A DNA stretch of 20,252 nucleotides from positions 1 to 20,252 of the forward strand of contig CAYFGJ010000006.1 in the NCBI GenBank assembly GCA_964342835.1. The letters are read 5' to 3'. A program made the position numbers and the translations under genes. The notes under the pieces were generated by a model. That model was not told the DNA's origin. It was given only the letters and a program-made list of their open reading frames with translations, and did no database searches. Origin of the DNA: GCA-2716945 sp964342835. Lineage in GTDB: Bacteria; Pseudomonadota; Gammaproteobacteria; GCA-002705445; GCA-002716945. Below, piece after piece: positions 7,058 through 14,574 of this stretch (positions are counted from its first letter, which is position 1; every line of letters starts with the position of its first letter).

Positions 7058-8407
7058 ATTAATTTTATAATATACATTAAATCATTATTTTTTAATTTTA
7101 CAACTTGGCTTCCTGAAGTTTTAATCCAAAAAAAATATCTAATGAGAGATATAGTTGCTGGAATAACTATAGCAATGATCATTATTCCACAATCTATGGC
7201 ATATGCTGAATTAGCCAGCTTACCACCAGTATATGGATTATACGCGTCATTGATACCTGTATCTCTAGCAGCAATTTTTGGTTCTTCACGATATCTAGCA
7301 ACTGGACCTGTAGCAATGGTTGCTCTTTTAACTTCTGTGGCTGTAATGTCTTTATCAAATAATCAAGAAAATTTGTATGTATATTTTGCTATTTTATTAG
7401 CAATATCTGTTGGTTTGTTTCAAATATTTTTAGCGCTATTTAAAGTAGGGAATTTCTTTGATAAAGTCCCAGAACATGTATTATTAGGTTTTACATCTGC
7501 TGCTGCAGGAATTATTGGACTAACTCAATTACATAAGCTATTTGCATTACCTAAAATTAATTTTGATAATTTATTTACAGTCCTAAATACTTATCCTATT
7601 AATTCTGGCGCAATTCTAATATCATTACTCTCGCTTTTAATTCTTTATTTAATGAAATATCATAGCAAATCTCTTTTTATAAAAAACCTATCAGTTTTTA
7701 CAGCAGTAGTAATTTCAATTATTATTTCTAGTTTATTTGCATATAGCGGGCCTATTGTTGCAAATATACCTAGTGGTCTTCCTGATATTAAAATACCATC
7801 TTATTCACAATTGGCTTATTCATTACCGATGTTTTTGATGCATACAATCATTATTAGTCTCGTGGGTTTTATGGAAGCAATCGCTATTGCAAAAGCATTA
7901 AGCATTAAAAAACCTGAAAAAGATGACAAAGGAGTAGAGTTGTTCAAAAACCCTTCACCTGTTGAAACAAATCAAGAATTATTTGGGCAAGGTATTGCAA
8001 ATGTTTCATCTGGGCTTTCAGGTAGTTTCCCAGTTTCTGGATCATTTTCTAGGTCAGCAGTTAATGAATTAGCTGGCGCTTATTCAGGTTTTTCATCAAT
8101 CATTACAACCATTATTGTTGGACTAACACTAATGTATGCAACTCCATTACTTTATAATTTACCCAAAGCAACATTAGGAGTCGTTGTCATTTTTGCTGTT
8201 TTACCTTTAATTAGGTTAAAAAAAATGTATCAAATTTTTCAAGATGACAAAACAAAAGGTATGATTGTCTGGGTGACATTTTTAAGCACTTTAATTTTTC
8301 CTATTCTATCATTAGAAATTTTAACCGGTGTACATACACACATATGGACCGGAATAATTTTTGGGTTTATATTGTCATTTATTTTTGATAAGAAACAAAC
8401 AAATTAA
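7058..8407 (+). CDS. SulP (SLC26) family anion transporter without STAS domain, probable ATT start
   Basis: Inner-membrane anion permease; family members carry sulfate, bicarbonate or dicarboxylates, and the substrate cannot be read here. The predicted 449-residue protein begins with the region before TM1 (WLPEVLIQKKYLMRDIVAG), then the SulP signature IPQSMAYAELASLPPVYGLY and ATGPVAM, about 12 hydrophobic segments, and the conserved block PVSGSFSRSAVNELAGAYSG. It stops soon after the last membrane segment with FDKKQTN. Full-length SulP proteins carry a cytoplasmic STAS domain of roughly 100 residues, which is missing; no in-frame remnant follows, because trmB starts its tail 2 bases later. 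Start: the ATG at 7142 would remove family-typical residues WLPE and part of the first helix region, so ATT at 7058 is preferred. Confidence 0.85.
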   Translation: MNFIIYIKSLFFNFTTWLPEVLIQKKYLMRDIVAGITIAMIIIPQSMAYAELASLPPVYGLYASLIPVSLAAIFGSSRYLATGPVAMVALLTSVAVMSLSNNQENLYVYFAILLAISVGLFQIFLALFKVGNFFDKVPEHVLLGFTSAAAGIIGLTQLHKLFALPKINFDNLFTVLNTYPINSGAILISLLSLLILYLMKYHSKSLFIKNLSVFTAVVISIIISSLFAYSGPIVANIPSGLPDIKIPSYSQLAYSLPMFLMHTIIISLVGFMEAIAIAKALSIKKPEKDDKGVELFKNPSPVETNQELFGQGIANVSSGLSGSFPVSGSFSRSAVNELAGAYSGFSSIITTIIVGLTLMYATPLLYNLPKATLGVVVIFAVLPLIRLKKMYQIFQDDKTKGMIVWVTFLSTLIFPILSLEILTGVHTHIWTGIIFGFILSFIFDKKQTN

Positions 8408-8409
8408 AT

Positions 8410-9039
8410 TTAATTATTTACAATTAAATCAAAAATTAAACTATTTGATGATAAACTTTTACGTTCATATTTTGTTATTGGTCTAAAGCCACGATGACTG
8501 GAAAACTCTATTTTTTTATTTAAATATTGTGAAAATAATTTCTTAACTGAATATGCATAGTCCATATTATCAGTACTAAATTGCAATATTCCATTTTTTT
8601 TTAATTTATCAAATAATAATTGGATCGAATATTCATTTATTAGTCGTCTTTTTCTATGTTTTTTTTTCGGCCAAGGATCAGGAAAAAATATAAAAATTTT
8701 ATTGATGGTATTTGTTTGAAAAAAACTTTCAAAGTAATCTATAGCATCTCCATATAAGGGAAAAATATTATTTATTCTTTTTTTATTAATGGTATTTATA
8801 ATTTTTGAAATACCTCTTGTATAAGATTCTATTGCAACATAATTTTCTATTTTATTTTTGTCTGCCATATATATTACTGATTCACCATTACCAAAACCAA
8901 TTTCTACATTTATATTAATTTTCTTATCTAAAATTATTTTAGTTTTTTCTAAGTATTTACTTGTATCTGATATAACTCCATCAATATTTCTTGCTCTAAA
9001 ACTTTTATAAAATTTAGGTCTTTTTTTTGGTTGCATCAT
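8410..9039 (-). CDS. trmB: tRNA (guanine-46-N7)-methyltransferase TrmB
   Basis: Methylates N7 of G46 in the variable loop of tRNAs using S-adenosylmethionine. The 209-residue protein has SAM motif [12 protein letters not shown], the acidic AIESY after the next strand, and the family signature [16 protein letters not shown], with a C-terminal ITKYERKS segment. Start choice: two adjacent ATG codons (9037-9039 and 9034-9036) follow AAGGA by 10 and 13 bases; the first is used here. Extending upstream to a TTG at 9093 would add a non-homologous tail inside thiG. The gene overlaps the 3' end of thiG by 26 bases, suggesting coupled translation. thiS-thiG-trmB is a known order in gamma- and betaproteobacteria, although no functional link to thiamine is known. 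Confidence 0.94.
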   Translation of the reverse strand: MMQPKKRPKFYKSFRARNIDGVISDTSKYLEKTKIILDKKININVEIGFGNGESVIYMADKNKIENYVAIESYTRGISKIINTINKKRINNIFPLYGDAIDYFESFFQTNTINKIFIFFPDPWPKKKHRKRRLINEYSIQLLFDKLKKNGILQFSTDNMDYAYSVKKLFSQYLNKKIEFSSHRGFRPITKYERKSLSSNSLIFDLIVNN

Positions 9040-9817
9040 ATAAAAAATTTCCTTCTGACGGAGAAGATGGTGATGCAAAAGATTTTTTTTCAATTCTACC
9101 AGCTAAATAACCTTCTCTACCAGCTATCACAGCATTTTTCATAGCACTAGCCATTAGTATTGGATTATCAGCACAAGCTATAGCTGTATTCATTAATATT
9201 GCATCACATCCCAATTCCATTGCAATAGTAGCATCGCTTGGTGAACCTACACCAGCATCTACTATGATTGGTATATTAGCTTGGTTGATTATTGCTGCGA
9301 TATTATATTCATTAAGGATTCCTAATCCTGAACCTATAGCAGAACCTAAAGGCATGACACTAATACACCCAATATTTTCTAATTCTTTTGCAACAATTGG
9401 ATCATCTGTTGTATATACCATAACTTTAAAATTATCTTTAACTAATATTTCTGCTGCCTTTAAAGTTTCTTGTATATTCGGATACAATGTTTTTTGATCA
9501 CCCAGTACTTCAAGTTTTACTAGTTTCTCTCCATTCAATAACTCCTCAGAAAGTTTGCAAACTCTTATGGCATCTTCTGCGTTATAACAACCCGCTGTAT
9601 TTGGTAAAATGGTATATTTATTTGGATTGATATAATCCATTAAATTTTCTTTATTTTTTTCTTGACCAATATTAACTCTTCTTAGTGCAACTGTAACCAT
9701 TTCTGCGCCACTTGCATCTATAGCTTGTTTTGTTTCTTTAAAACTTTTATATTTGCCTGTACCTACTATTAATCTAGAAGTATAGACTTTATTATTAATT
9801 GTTAGTTCATCTTTCAT
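9014..9817 (-). CDS. thiG: Thiazole synthase ThiG
   Basis: Forms the thiazole phosphate ring of thiamine from deoxyxylulose phosphate, dehydroglycine or iminoglycine, and the ThiS thiocarboxylate. The 267-residue TIM-barrel protein shows [10 protein letters not shown] (14-23), VTVALRRVN (41-49), Schiff-base Lys101 in [32 protein letters not shown] and [11 protein letters not shown]. Its ATG overlaps the thiS stop by one base (TAATG), the arrangement expected for a carrier and its partner enzyme. The ring also needs ThiF plus ThiH or ThiO, none of which are in this window. Confidence 0.97.
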   Translation of the reverse strand: MKDELTINNKVYTSRLIVGTGKYKSFKETKQAIDASGAEMVTVALRRVNIGQEKNKENLMDYINPNKYTILPNTAGCYNAEDAIRVCKLSEELLNGEKLVKLEVLGDQKTLYPNIQETLKAAEILVKDNFKVMVYTTDDPIVAKELENIGCISVMPLGSAIGSGLGILNEYNIAAIINQANIPIIVDAGVGSPSDATIAMELGCDAILMNTAIACADNPILMASAMKNAVIAGREGYLAGRIEKKSFASPSSPSEGNFLYDATKKKT

Positions 9818-10017
9818 TATCCACCACCGACAGCTCTAATAATTTCAATTTTATCATTTTCTTTTAATATATATTTTGAATATTCTGACTTTGGTATAAT
9901 TTCTAAGTTTACTTCAATCGCTATATATTTATCCTGAAAACTAAGAGTTTTAAGCAATAGATCAATATTAATATTATCTTCTACAATTTTCTTTTCTTGA
10001 TTTATAAATATATTCAT
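9817..10017 (-). CDS. thiS: Sulfur carrier protein ThiS
   Basis: Small ubiquitin-like protein whose C-terminal glycine is adenylylated and converted to a thiocarboxylate that donates sulfur to the thiazole ring. The 66-residue protein begins [10 protein letters not shown], has the beta-grasp pattern, and ends RAVGGG with the essential Gly-Gly terminus. Start choice: an ATG ten codons upstream (10045-10047) is in frame, but the extra residues are not found in ThiS proteins and it has no ribosome site. The chosen ATG has AGG only one base upstream, which is unusually close, so the start is inferred mainly from homology. Confidence 0.93.
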   Translation of the reverse strand: MNIFINQEKKIVEDNINIDLLLKTLSFQDKYIAIEVNLEIIPKSEYSKYILKENDKIEIIRAVGGG

Positions 10018-10026
10018 ACCTATAAA
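9997..10026 (+). promoter_or_regulatory. Possible promoter for tRNA-Thr, inside the 5' end of thiS
   Basis: TTGATT (9997-10002) and TATAAA (10021-10026) are spaced by 18 bases on the plus strand, about 60 bases before the mature tRNA. A perfect TATAAT at 10029-10034 is an alternative -10 without a good partner. In a genome this AT-rich such matches occur by chance, so support is weak. Confidence 0.35.
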
Positions 10027-10069
10027 ACTATAATAATATATAGTCATTAATTATGCATTTATAAATCAG

Positions 10070-10085
10070 ATATTTTTAAAAATAT
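10070..10085. repeat. 16-base perfect palindrome abutting the tRNA gene
   Basis: ATATTTTTAAAAATAT is its own reverse complement and ends at the base before the mature tRNA 5' end. It might matter for pre-tRNA leader structure or be a protein site, but composition alone could explain it. Confidence 0.5.
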
Positions 10086-10158
10086 GCCGGAATAGCTCAG
10101 TTGGTAGAGCAGGACTTTCGTAAAGTCAAGGTCGGTGGTTCGATTCCTCCTTCCGGCA
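10086..10158 (+). tRNA. tRNA-Thr (anticodon CGU)
   Basis: The 73-base cloverleaf has acceptor arms GCCGGAA and TTCCGGC, D stem GCTC/GAGC with an AGTTGGTA loop, anticodon stem GGACT with loop TTCGTAA (anticodon CGT at 10119-10121, reading ACG), variable loop AGGTC, and T loop TTCGATT. Discriminator A73 is followed by AT, so CCA is not encoded and must be added. The first anticodon-stem position is a G-A mismatch, as in known proteobacterial tRNA-Thr(CGU). The T stem GGTGG/CCTCC has a central U-U mismatch, which is unusual. The gene ends two bases before the stop codon of the convergent membrane-protein gene. Confidence 0.96.
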
Positions 10159-10160
10159 AT

Positions 10161-12119
10161 TTATGATTTAATTATTTTTTGTGGTAGGTATGATTCAAAA
10201 ATGAATTTAACTATAACCATAAAGTTATAAATTATAAAAGGTATAATAGGAATCATTAATCTCATAAATTCTGCGTATGTTGCGAATGATAAAAAGAAGC
10301 CATAATATAACGGAACCAAAGACATAAAGATATTATTGTTTCTTGTCTTAATATTTTTATTGAACATAATTGATAAAACTAATCCCCATAGCGAAAAGAT
10401 ATACCAAAAATTTATAGGCGTTCTGTATAATTTTTGAAAAGGTTTTTCAATGAACATAGTTGGAATAATATTATTAGTATAAAAATTTTTAGATTCTCCA
10501 ATATTTACCGGAATTGGAACTCTCCCAGTGATAGATGTTGCAGTTAAAATACTTTGAACAAAATATAATGTTGGTAACGATAATATGATTTCGTTTATTT
10601 TATCTATTTTTTTATGCTGTACATAACCAGTGTTTTCTAGATTTGGAATTAATGCAAATTGAAATGCAGTTTTTGTATAAAACCAATTATCAGATCTATT
10701 TTTAATATAGTCTTTGTTAACTACAGATTTGATTAATCCAATTAAACAATTAATTTTATACTTCTCAGTATTATTATTTTTACATAGAAGGATATGGCCG
10801 AGTGCAATATTTTCTTTAGTTAGATACTGATTTATAATGAGAGATTTAGTGAATAATAACATCTCTTTTTCATTTTGTTTTTCAAGTTTATTTGTCAATA
10901 ACGATATTTTTTGGTCAAAGTTTTGTAAATTAATTGAATCTTGTTTATTTTTTATTTTTGATAATTCATCTAACAATAAAATGCGTATTTTATCCATGTT
11001 GACATTACCATTCGTAATCATTGATTTTTGTCTTATTGTTTCATTGTCTGGTCTAAATAAGTAATAGTAAGGAGATTCTGGACTTGAAGCAGTTTCTCTT
11101 TTATGAGGTAAAATATTTGCTTTATAAATACTATTAATTTCATATAGTAATTCTTTGGCATCATCAGATAATTTATTTTCATATCCTTTTATAATATTTT
11201 CATTAAGATAGCCATATTGTAATATCTTAACTATAAGATGAAAGTCGCGATATTTTGATGATATTCCATATTCATGTTTATTAAAATTTGAAATCAATAA
11301 ACTTGATATGACGACAGTTATTACTAATAAAAAAGATATATAAATTTTTTTCTTGAGATCTTTGATTAAAATATAAAATAAATAAAGTGGAAGAAAATAT
11401 AATGTCTGTTCACGTGTTAGAGTCATTATTAACATAATTAATAAAAATAAAATTATATTCTTATTTTTAACTTCTTCAGTCATTGATATCATTATGTAAA
11501 CTGATAGTACCAAAAGAAATATATATAACATATCAACACGTAACATTGTTTCAAGTGCAATAAATGGCATATACATCATCACTAGAATAATAACTATGTG
11601 ATTCAAAGATATTATTTTATTTGTGTTTTTTAAAATCAAATAAAAAAAACTTAAACTTAAACTACCAAGAATATTATTTAGTAAGAAAAGGTAGGTGTTA
11701 TGGTTAGGAGAAATTTTATAGAAGAGATAAGCAATATAATTGTATAATTTATAATCATTAAATTCATTTTTGATAAAAATATTTTCTATAGTTTCTGTAT
11801 AAGTACCATAAAAATTAAATTGAAATATACAGTATTTGTAAAATAGAGAAATTAAGAAAATTATCCAAAACCCTGACAATTTAATATAATTATTTCTAAA
11901 CAATATTATTTTCTCTATTATTTTGCTGTATTGAAATAGTAAGAAACTAAAAATTCCAATAGTTAGTATTGGACTTAATACATTTCCTTGTATTAAAAAA
12001 ATATCATCTCCATATCTTTCTGGAGTATTATAATTTTCATTAATTATGAATGTGAGAATTAATGTGAAGATTATAAATGTAGAGAAAATTCTTTTTAGAT
12101 ATATTTCTTTAGTTTGCAT
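10161..12119 (-). CDS. Polytopic membrane protein, possible GT-C-type glycosyltransferase
   Basis: I do not recognise a named family. The 652-residue protein has a hydrophobic N-terminal helix (about 10-27), roughly eight to ten further membrane segments up to about 278, a largely non-hydrophobic stretch of about 230 residues (280-510), then two or three more helices (about 570-640). Features that recall lipid-linked GT-C transferases are an acidic pair in the first loop (Asp38-Asp39 in RYGDDIF), charged motifs at helix ends (ETMLRVD 190-196, TREQT 235-239), and the C-terminal EFMRLMIPIIPF, like the Arg-Pro pattern near the last helices of ArnT/PMT-type enzymes. It starts 46 bases from a divergent DPM1-like glycosyltransferase that could supply a polyprenyl-phosphate sugar. 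GT-C assignment is inference; an O-antigen polymerase or other envelope protein is possible. Confidence 0.5.
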   Translation of the reverse strand: MQTKEIYLKRIFSTFIIFTLILTFIINENYNTPERYGDDIFLIQGNVLSPILTIGIFSFLLFQYSKIIEKIILFRNNYIKLSGFWIIFLISLFYKYCIFQFNFYGTYTETIENIFIKNEFNDYKLYNYIAYLFYKISPNHNTYLFLLNNILGSLSLSFFYLILKNTNKIISLNHIVIILVMMYMPFIALETMLRVDMLYIFLLVLSVYIMISMTEEVKNKNIILFLLIMLIMTLTREQTLYFLPLYLFYILIKDLKKKIYISFLLVITVVISSLLISNFNKHEYGISSKYRDFHLIVKILQYGYLNENIIKGYENKLSDDAKELLYEINSIYKANILPHKRETASSPESPYYYLFRPDNETIRQKSMITNGNVNMDKIRILLLDELSKIKNKQDSINLQNFDQKISLLTNKLEKQNEKEMLLFTKSLIINQYLTKENIALGHILLCKNNNTEKYKINCLIGLIKSVVNKDYIKNRSDNWFYTKTAFQFALIPNLENTGYVQHKKIDKINEIILSLPTLYFVQSILTATSITGRVPIPVNIGESKNFYTNNIIPTMFIEKPFQKLYRTPINFWYIFSLWGLVLSIMFNKNIKTRNNNIFMSLVPLYYGFFLSFATYAEFMRLMIPIIPFIIYNFMVIVKFIFESYLPQKIIKS

Positions 12120-12165
12120 TGCTTATATTGTAATATATTACCAACTAATGTTCCTGCAATAACAT

Positions 12166-12864
12166 ATGCTGCTGTCAATAATCATACCATGTTTTAATGA
12201 ATCCAATACTATTAAAAAAGTAATTGATAAAATAAATAATCAAAAATATATAAAAAAACAAATCATTCTTGTAGATGATAATTCTACTGATGGAACAAAA
12301 GATATTATTAAAAATAATTTAGAAAATATTATTGATAAAGTTATATATCAAAGAGTAAATAAAGGTAAAGGAGCAGCTATAAGAGCTGCATTGCCTTATG
12401 TAAAAGGTGATGTAGTTATTATTCAAGATGCAGATTTAGAGTATAACCCATCTGATTATAAAATTCTTTTAGAAGCAATGACAAAGATGGGTAAGAAAGT
12501 TGTTTATGGATCTAGAGTATTAGGTAAGCCAAGATATAAAAATAAAAATTTTACATCCTTATATAGAATATTTTTTAATCATGCATTAACGATTTTAACA
12601 AACATCTTATATAGGCAAAAACTTACTGATGCTCATACGTGCTATAAAGTTTTTGATGCATCATTGATATCAAAAATTAAATTGATTGAAGATGATTTCA
12701 CTTTTTGTCCTGAATTTACTGCTAAGGTATCAAAACTTGGAATAAAAATTCATGAAGTTCCTATTTCTTATAATGGAAGAAGTTATCAAGAGGGTAAAAA
12801 AATTAAAATGAGTGATGGGATCAGAGCTGTATACGTATTATTTAAAAACTATATTTTTAATTAA
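12166..12864 (+). CDS. Family 2 glycosyltransferase, DPM1/polyprenyl-phosphate sugar synthase-like
   Basis: Likely transfers a sugar from a nucleotide donor to polyprenyl phosphate on the cytoplasmic side of the membrane. The 232-residue protein has the GT-A fold pattern: LLSIIIPCFNES at the start, VDDNSTDGT (37-45), NKGKGAAIRAAL, the metal-binding DXD in QDADLEYNP, and the C-terminal EVPISYNGRSYQEGKKI, a signature of dolichyl/polyprenyl-phosphate mannosyl- or glucosyltransferases. There is no C-terminal membrane segment, as in short DPM1-type enzymes. No Shine-Dalgarno sequence is visible, but an in-frame TAA two codons upstream limits the start to this ATG. Its stop overlaps the stop of the convergent TVP38 gene by 4 bases. 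The sugar is not predictable. Confidence 0.86.
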   Translation: MLLSIIIPCFNESNTIKKVIDKINNQKYIKKQIILVDDNSTDGTKDIIKNNLENIIDKVIYQRVNKGKGAAIRAALPYVKGDVVIIQDADLEYNPSDYKILLEAMTKMGKKVVYGSRVLGKPRYKNKNFTSLYRIFFNHALTILTNILYRQKLTDAHTCYKVFDASLISKIKLIEDDFTFCPEFTAKVSKLGIKIHEVPISYNGRSYQEGKKIKMSDGIRAVYVLFKNYIFN

Positions 12865-13526
12865 TTTGTAATTCTCTTAAATAAATATTTGAATGTAAGA
12901 GGTAGTAGACCAAGTGCAGTAAATAAAATAATTAATTCCATACTTATTTGTGCATTTTCTAAAATAATTTCACTTAAACCTTTACCTATAAAAATTACAA
13001 TTATGGTTATCGGTAACATTCCAATTTGTGTTACTAGATAAAAAAGCGAAATTTTCATTGTTGTTAATCCTGAAACTAAATTGACTAAAAAATATGGGAA
13101 AATAGGAGACATCCTTATTGCAAATAGATAATACATTCCATTTTGAACAAAACCATCATTAATCCTATCATATGGTTTTAAAAATTTTTCTCTAACAAAA
13201 TCTCTAAAAATAAATCTTGAAAGAATAAATGCTAATGTAGCACCAATAGATGAAGCAAATGAAACCACTAGTATAGCTGTTATGGGCTTGAAAATCATTC
13301 CAGCCAAGAGACCCATAATAAAGGCGACAGGCATTGAAAATGTTGTTAGAAATATGTAGATGACAAAATAATACAATTCTACAAGATATGCATTATTAGC
13401 ATGTAGATTTCTTATATCAGAGAGGTTTTTATTAATTATGTTTATAATATTGGTATCACTAAAAATAATTAAAGTAAAAAAAAATATTAATATCAAAAAT
13501 ATTAATATAATTCTCATTTTATTCAT
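12861..13526 (-). CDS. TVP38/TMEM64 family (DedA superfamily-like) membrane protein
   Basis: Integral inner-membrane protein of 221 residues with about six hydrophobic segments (4-22, 50-66, 68-105 with re-entrant character, 140-156, 158-182, 195-215). Family marks are SMPVAFIMGLLAGMIF (64-79), SSIGATLAFILSRFIFRDF (92-110), and the RMSPIFPYFLVNLVSGLT block (138-155) with the conserved Arg, Pro and Asn. Members of this superfamily have been linked to lipid scrambling and undecaprenyl-phosphate recycling; the role here is inferred only. Start: the ATG at 13524-13526 follows GGAG by 8 bases; a second ATG three codons on is less likely. Lying next to a polyprenyl-phosphate sugar synthase makes a lipid-carrier role attractive but unproven. 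Confidence 0.85.
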   Translation of the reverse strand: MNKMRIILIFLILIFFFTLIIFSDTNIINIINKNLSDIRNLHANNAYLVELYYFVIYIFLTTFSMPVAFIMGLLAGMIFKPITAILVVSFASSIGATLAFILSRFIFRDFVREKFLKPYDRINDGFVQNGMYYLFAIRMSPIFPYFLVNLVSGLTTMKISLFYLVTQIGMLPITIIVIFIGKGLSEIILENAQISMELIILFTALGLLPLTFKYLFKRITN

Positions 13527-13621
13527 TTATAACTCTCCAAAAAAACAAACATATCTCTTAAAGATAGAGTATCATTAAATTACTAATAACTAACAACAAA
13601 TATTAATTTTGCATACTACAG

Positions 13622-14497
13622 ATGAATTTAGAAGAATATATTAAAGAAAATACAGCTACTTTTGATACCTTCCTACAAGATTTTTTGAGTAATAATTTAA
13701 CCAATAATTCTGCAAAGTTAATAGAAGCAATGAATTATAGTTTATTGAATGGAGGAAAAAGAATTAGACCATTACTTGCCATGGCTTGTGCTCAAAATTT
13801 AGATGTAAAAAAAGAATATTATATGAATGTTGCATTAGCAGTTGAATTTGTTCATACATATTCTTTGATTCATGATGATATTATGGATGATGATGATTTC
13901 AGAAGAGGACAGCTTGCTACTCATAAAAAATTTGATATTTCAACAGCTATGCTTGCTGGTAACAGTTTATTAACATGGGCATTTCAAATTCTATCTGATG
14001 AATCAACTCATCCAAATGCTGAAGTAAGAAATTATCTTACTAGTTTTTTATCATCAAGCTCTGGCCATATCGGTTTAGCGTATGGGCAATCATTGGATTT
14101 AGAATATCAATCTGGTAGTAAGAATACAGATTATCAAGAAATATTAAAGATACATGATCTCAAAACTGCAAGATTATTTAAATTTTGTGTCAGAGCACCA
14201 TTTATATTGTATGACCCCGAGATAATATCAGATAATCAGAAAACCGAGTATCTCGATATTTTTGGAACTAATTTTGGTTTAATCTTCCAAGCTACAGATG
14301 ATCTTTTAGATTATAGGGATTTAGAGAATAATGAAGTTCCAAGTACAGTGAATATTATGTCTTATAAAAGGAATGATGAGGTTATAAATTACTGTGAGAA
14401 ACTTGCAAATGACGCTTTAATATCACTTAAAAATCTTAAAATTGATAATAAAATTCTAACTGAGTTAATACGATTTATAATCATTCGTAAATCTTAA
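13622..14497 (+). CDS. ispA: Short-chain (E)-prenyl diphosphate synthase, IspA-like
   Basis: Condenses isopentenyl diphosphate with allylic diphosphates to make farnesyl or geranylgeranyl diphosphate for quinones and undecaprenyl phosphate. The 291-residue protein shows LLNGGKRIRPLLAMA (41-55), the first Asp-rich motif DDIMDDDDFRRG (85-96), Lys181-Thr182, and the second Asp-rich motif DDLLD (226-230). Its C-terminus IIIRKS resembles the end of E. coli IspA (299 residues). Oddity: bacterial FPP synthases have DDLPAMDDDDLRRG in the first motif; here two residues are missing, giving the DDxxD spacing seen in longer-chain synthases, so product length is uncertain. The only in-frame start after a TAA at 13604 is this ATG, with no visible ribosome site. 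The usual partners xseB and dxs are not adjacent. Confidence 0.9.
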   Translation: MNLEEYIKENTATFDTFLQDFLSNNLTNNSAKLIEAMNYSLLNGGKRIRPLLAMACAQNLDVKKEYYMNVALAVEFVHTYSLIHDDIMDDDDFRRGQLATHKKFDISTAMLAGNSLLTWAFQILSDESTHPNAEVRNYLTSFLSSSSGHIGLAYGQSLDLEYQSGSKNTDYQEILKIHDLKTARLFKFCVRAPFILYDPEIISDNQKTEYLDIFGTNFGLIFQATDDLLDYRDLENNEVPSTVNIMSYKRNDEVINYCEKLANDALISLKNLKIDNKILTELIRFIIIRKS

Positions 14498-14574
14498 TGT
14501 AAGAATCAGCTTTTATTTAATGCAATTTATCTATAAGATATAGTAGCTTTTTTGTAATCTATAAAAGGAATCTC

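Noticed and set aside
9040..9093. N-terminal extension of TrmB to a TTG at 9091-9093
   Set aside because: It would lie inside thiG, adds a non-family His-rich tail, and the ATG pair at 9034-9039 has an AAGGA site.
10018..10047. Longer ThiS beginning at the ATG at 10045-10047
   Set aside because: The ten extra residues are absent from known ThiS proteins and there is no Shine-Dalgarno sequence before that ATG.
14498..14574. Promoter or riboswitch before pntA
   Set aside because: TTTAAT with TATAGT at 17-base spacing can be picked out, but the match is weak for such AT-rich DNA, and no stable conserved fold is visible.
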